From IMG/VR virus record IMGVR_UViG_3300033150_001342, positions 1-29,073 of that record: DNA of 29,073 bases; one strand, 5' to 3'. A model generated the notes under the pieces. It was not told where the DNA came from. It was given only the letters and a program-made list of their open reading frames with translations, and did not search any database. Numbering within the stretch: the first letter of the stretch is position 1; each line of letters opens with the position of its first letter. Position numbers and translations under genes: made by a program. The stretch is from a virus. Positions 29,058 to 29,073 of the stretch are shown here, one piece after another.

Positions 29058-29073
29058 ATTGTTTAATTCAGTC

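Noticed and set aside
1-29073. CRISPR array, insertion sequence or tRNA genes
   Set aside because: No regularly spaced repeats, transposase gene or full cloverleaf was found by eye on either strand.
1-29073. Circular complete genome
   Set aside because: The window ends share no clear terminal repeat and no large terminase is found, so completeness cannot be claimed.

Overview
The window looks like most of the genome of a head-tailed virus (Caudoviricetes), or an integrated copy, that infects an archaeon. It is very AT-rich (about 70% by eye) and densely packed; most start codons overlap or lie within a few bases of the previous stop. The evidence for an archaeal host is indirect but consistent. 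BRE/TATA-like promoters sit about 20-30 bases before ATGs or predicted 5' ends. Transcription units end in T-tracts without hairpins. A DUF2341-type, N-glycosylation-sequon-rich surface protein is also present. The sequence style resembles viruses of uncultivated small-genome (DPANN-like) archaea or AT-rich methanogens, but no host marker gene is present, so this is inference.

Layout. (1) 90-17777, plus strand, late module: HK97-type portal, prohead protease split over two frames and joined to an acidic scaffold-like tail, HK97-fold major capsid protein, head-tail connector and tail completion genes, tail tube, small tail-assembly genes (chaperone pair with a frame change), tape measure, tail protein, a very long sequon-rich protein interrupted by one in-frame TAA, baseplate hub, two holin-like membrane proteins, a 47-residue stand-alone anchor domain, a tail fibre, and two small proteins. 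(2) 17778-18320, no protein gene: a predicted structured RNA of about 350 nt with its own TATA box and T-tract terminator, then an AT-rich control region with a palindrome. (3) 18321-25697, plus strand, early/middle module: winged-helix regulator, OB-fold-like protein, PD-(D/E)XK resolvase-like nuclease, many small unknown genes, three methyltransferases, a SWIM / HNH / HNH-like / SWIM cassette, and a terminase-small-subunit-like protein. (4) 25688-29057, minus strand: a RuvB-like AAA+ ATPase and six small genes, four of them preceded by the same G-rich leader.

Functionally, the left half builds capsid, tail and adhesion apparatus. The middle RNA and control region separate late from early genes. 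The right half manipulates DNA: recombination or resolution (nuclease plus RuvB-like motor), methylation (probably protection from host restriction), and packaging (TerS and HNH). No large terminase, DNA polymerase, integrase or endolysin was recognised, so the window is probably not the whole genome. The most unusual items are the structured RNA, the stop codon inside a domain of the giant adhesin, the split protease with inserted domains, and the duplicated fibre-anchor domain.
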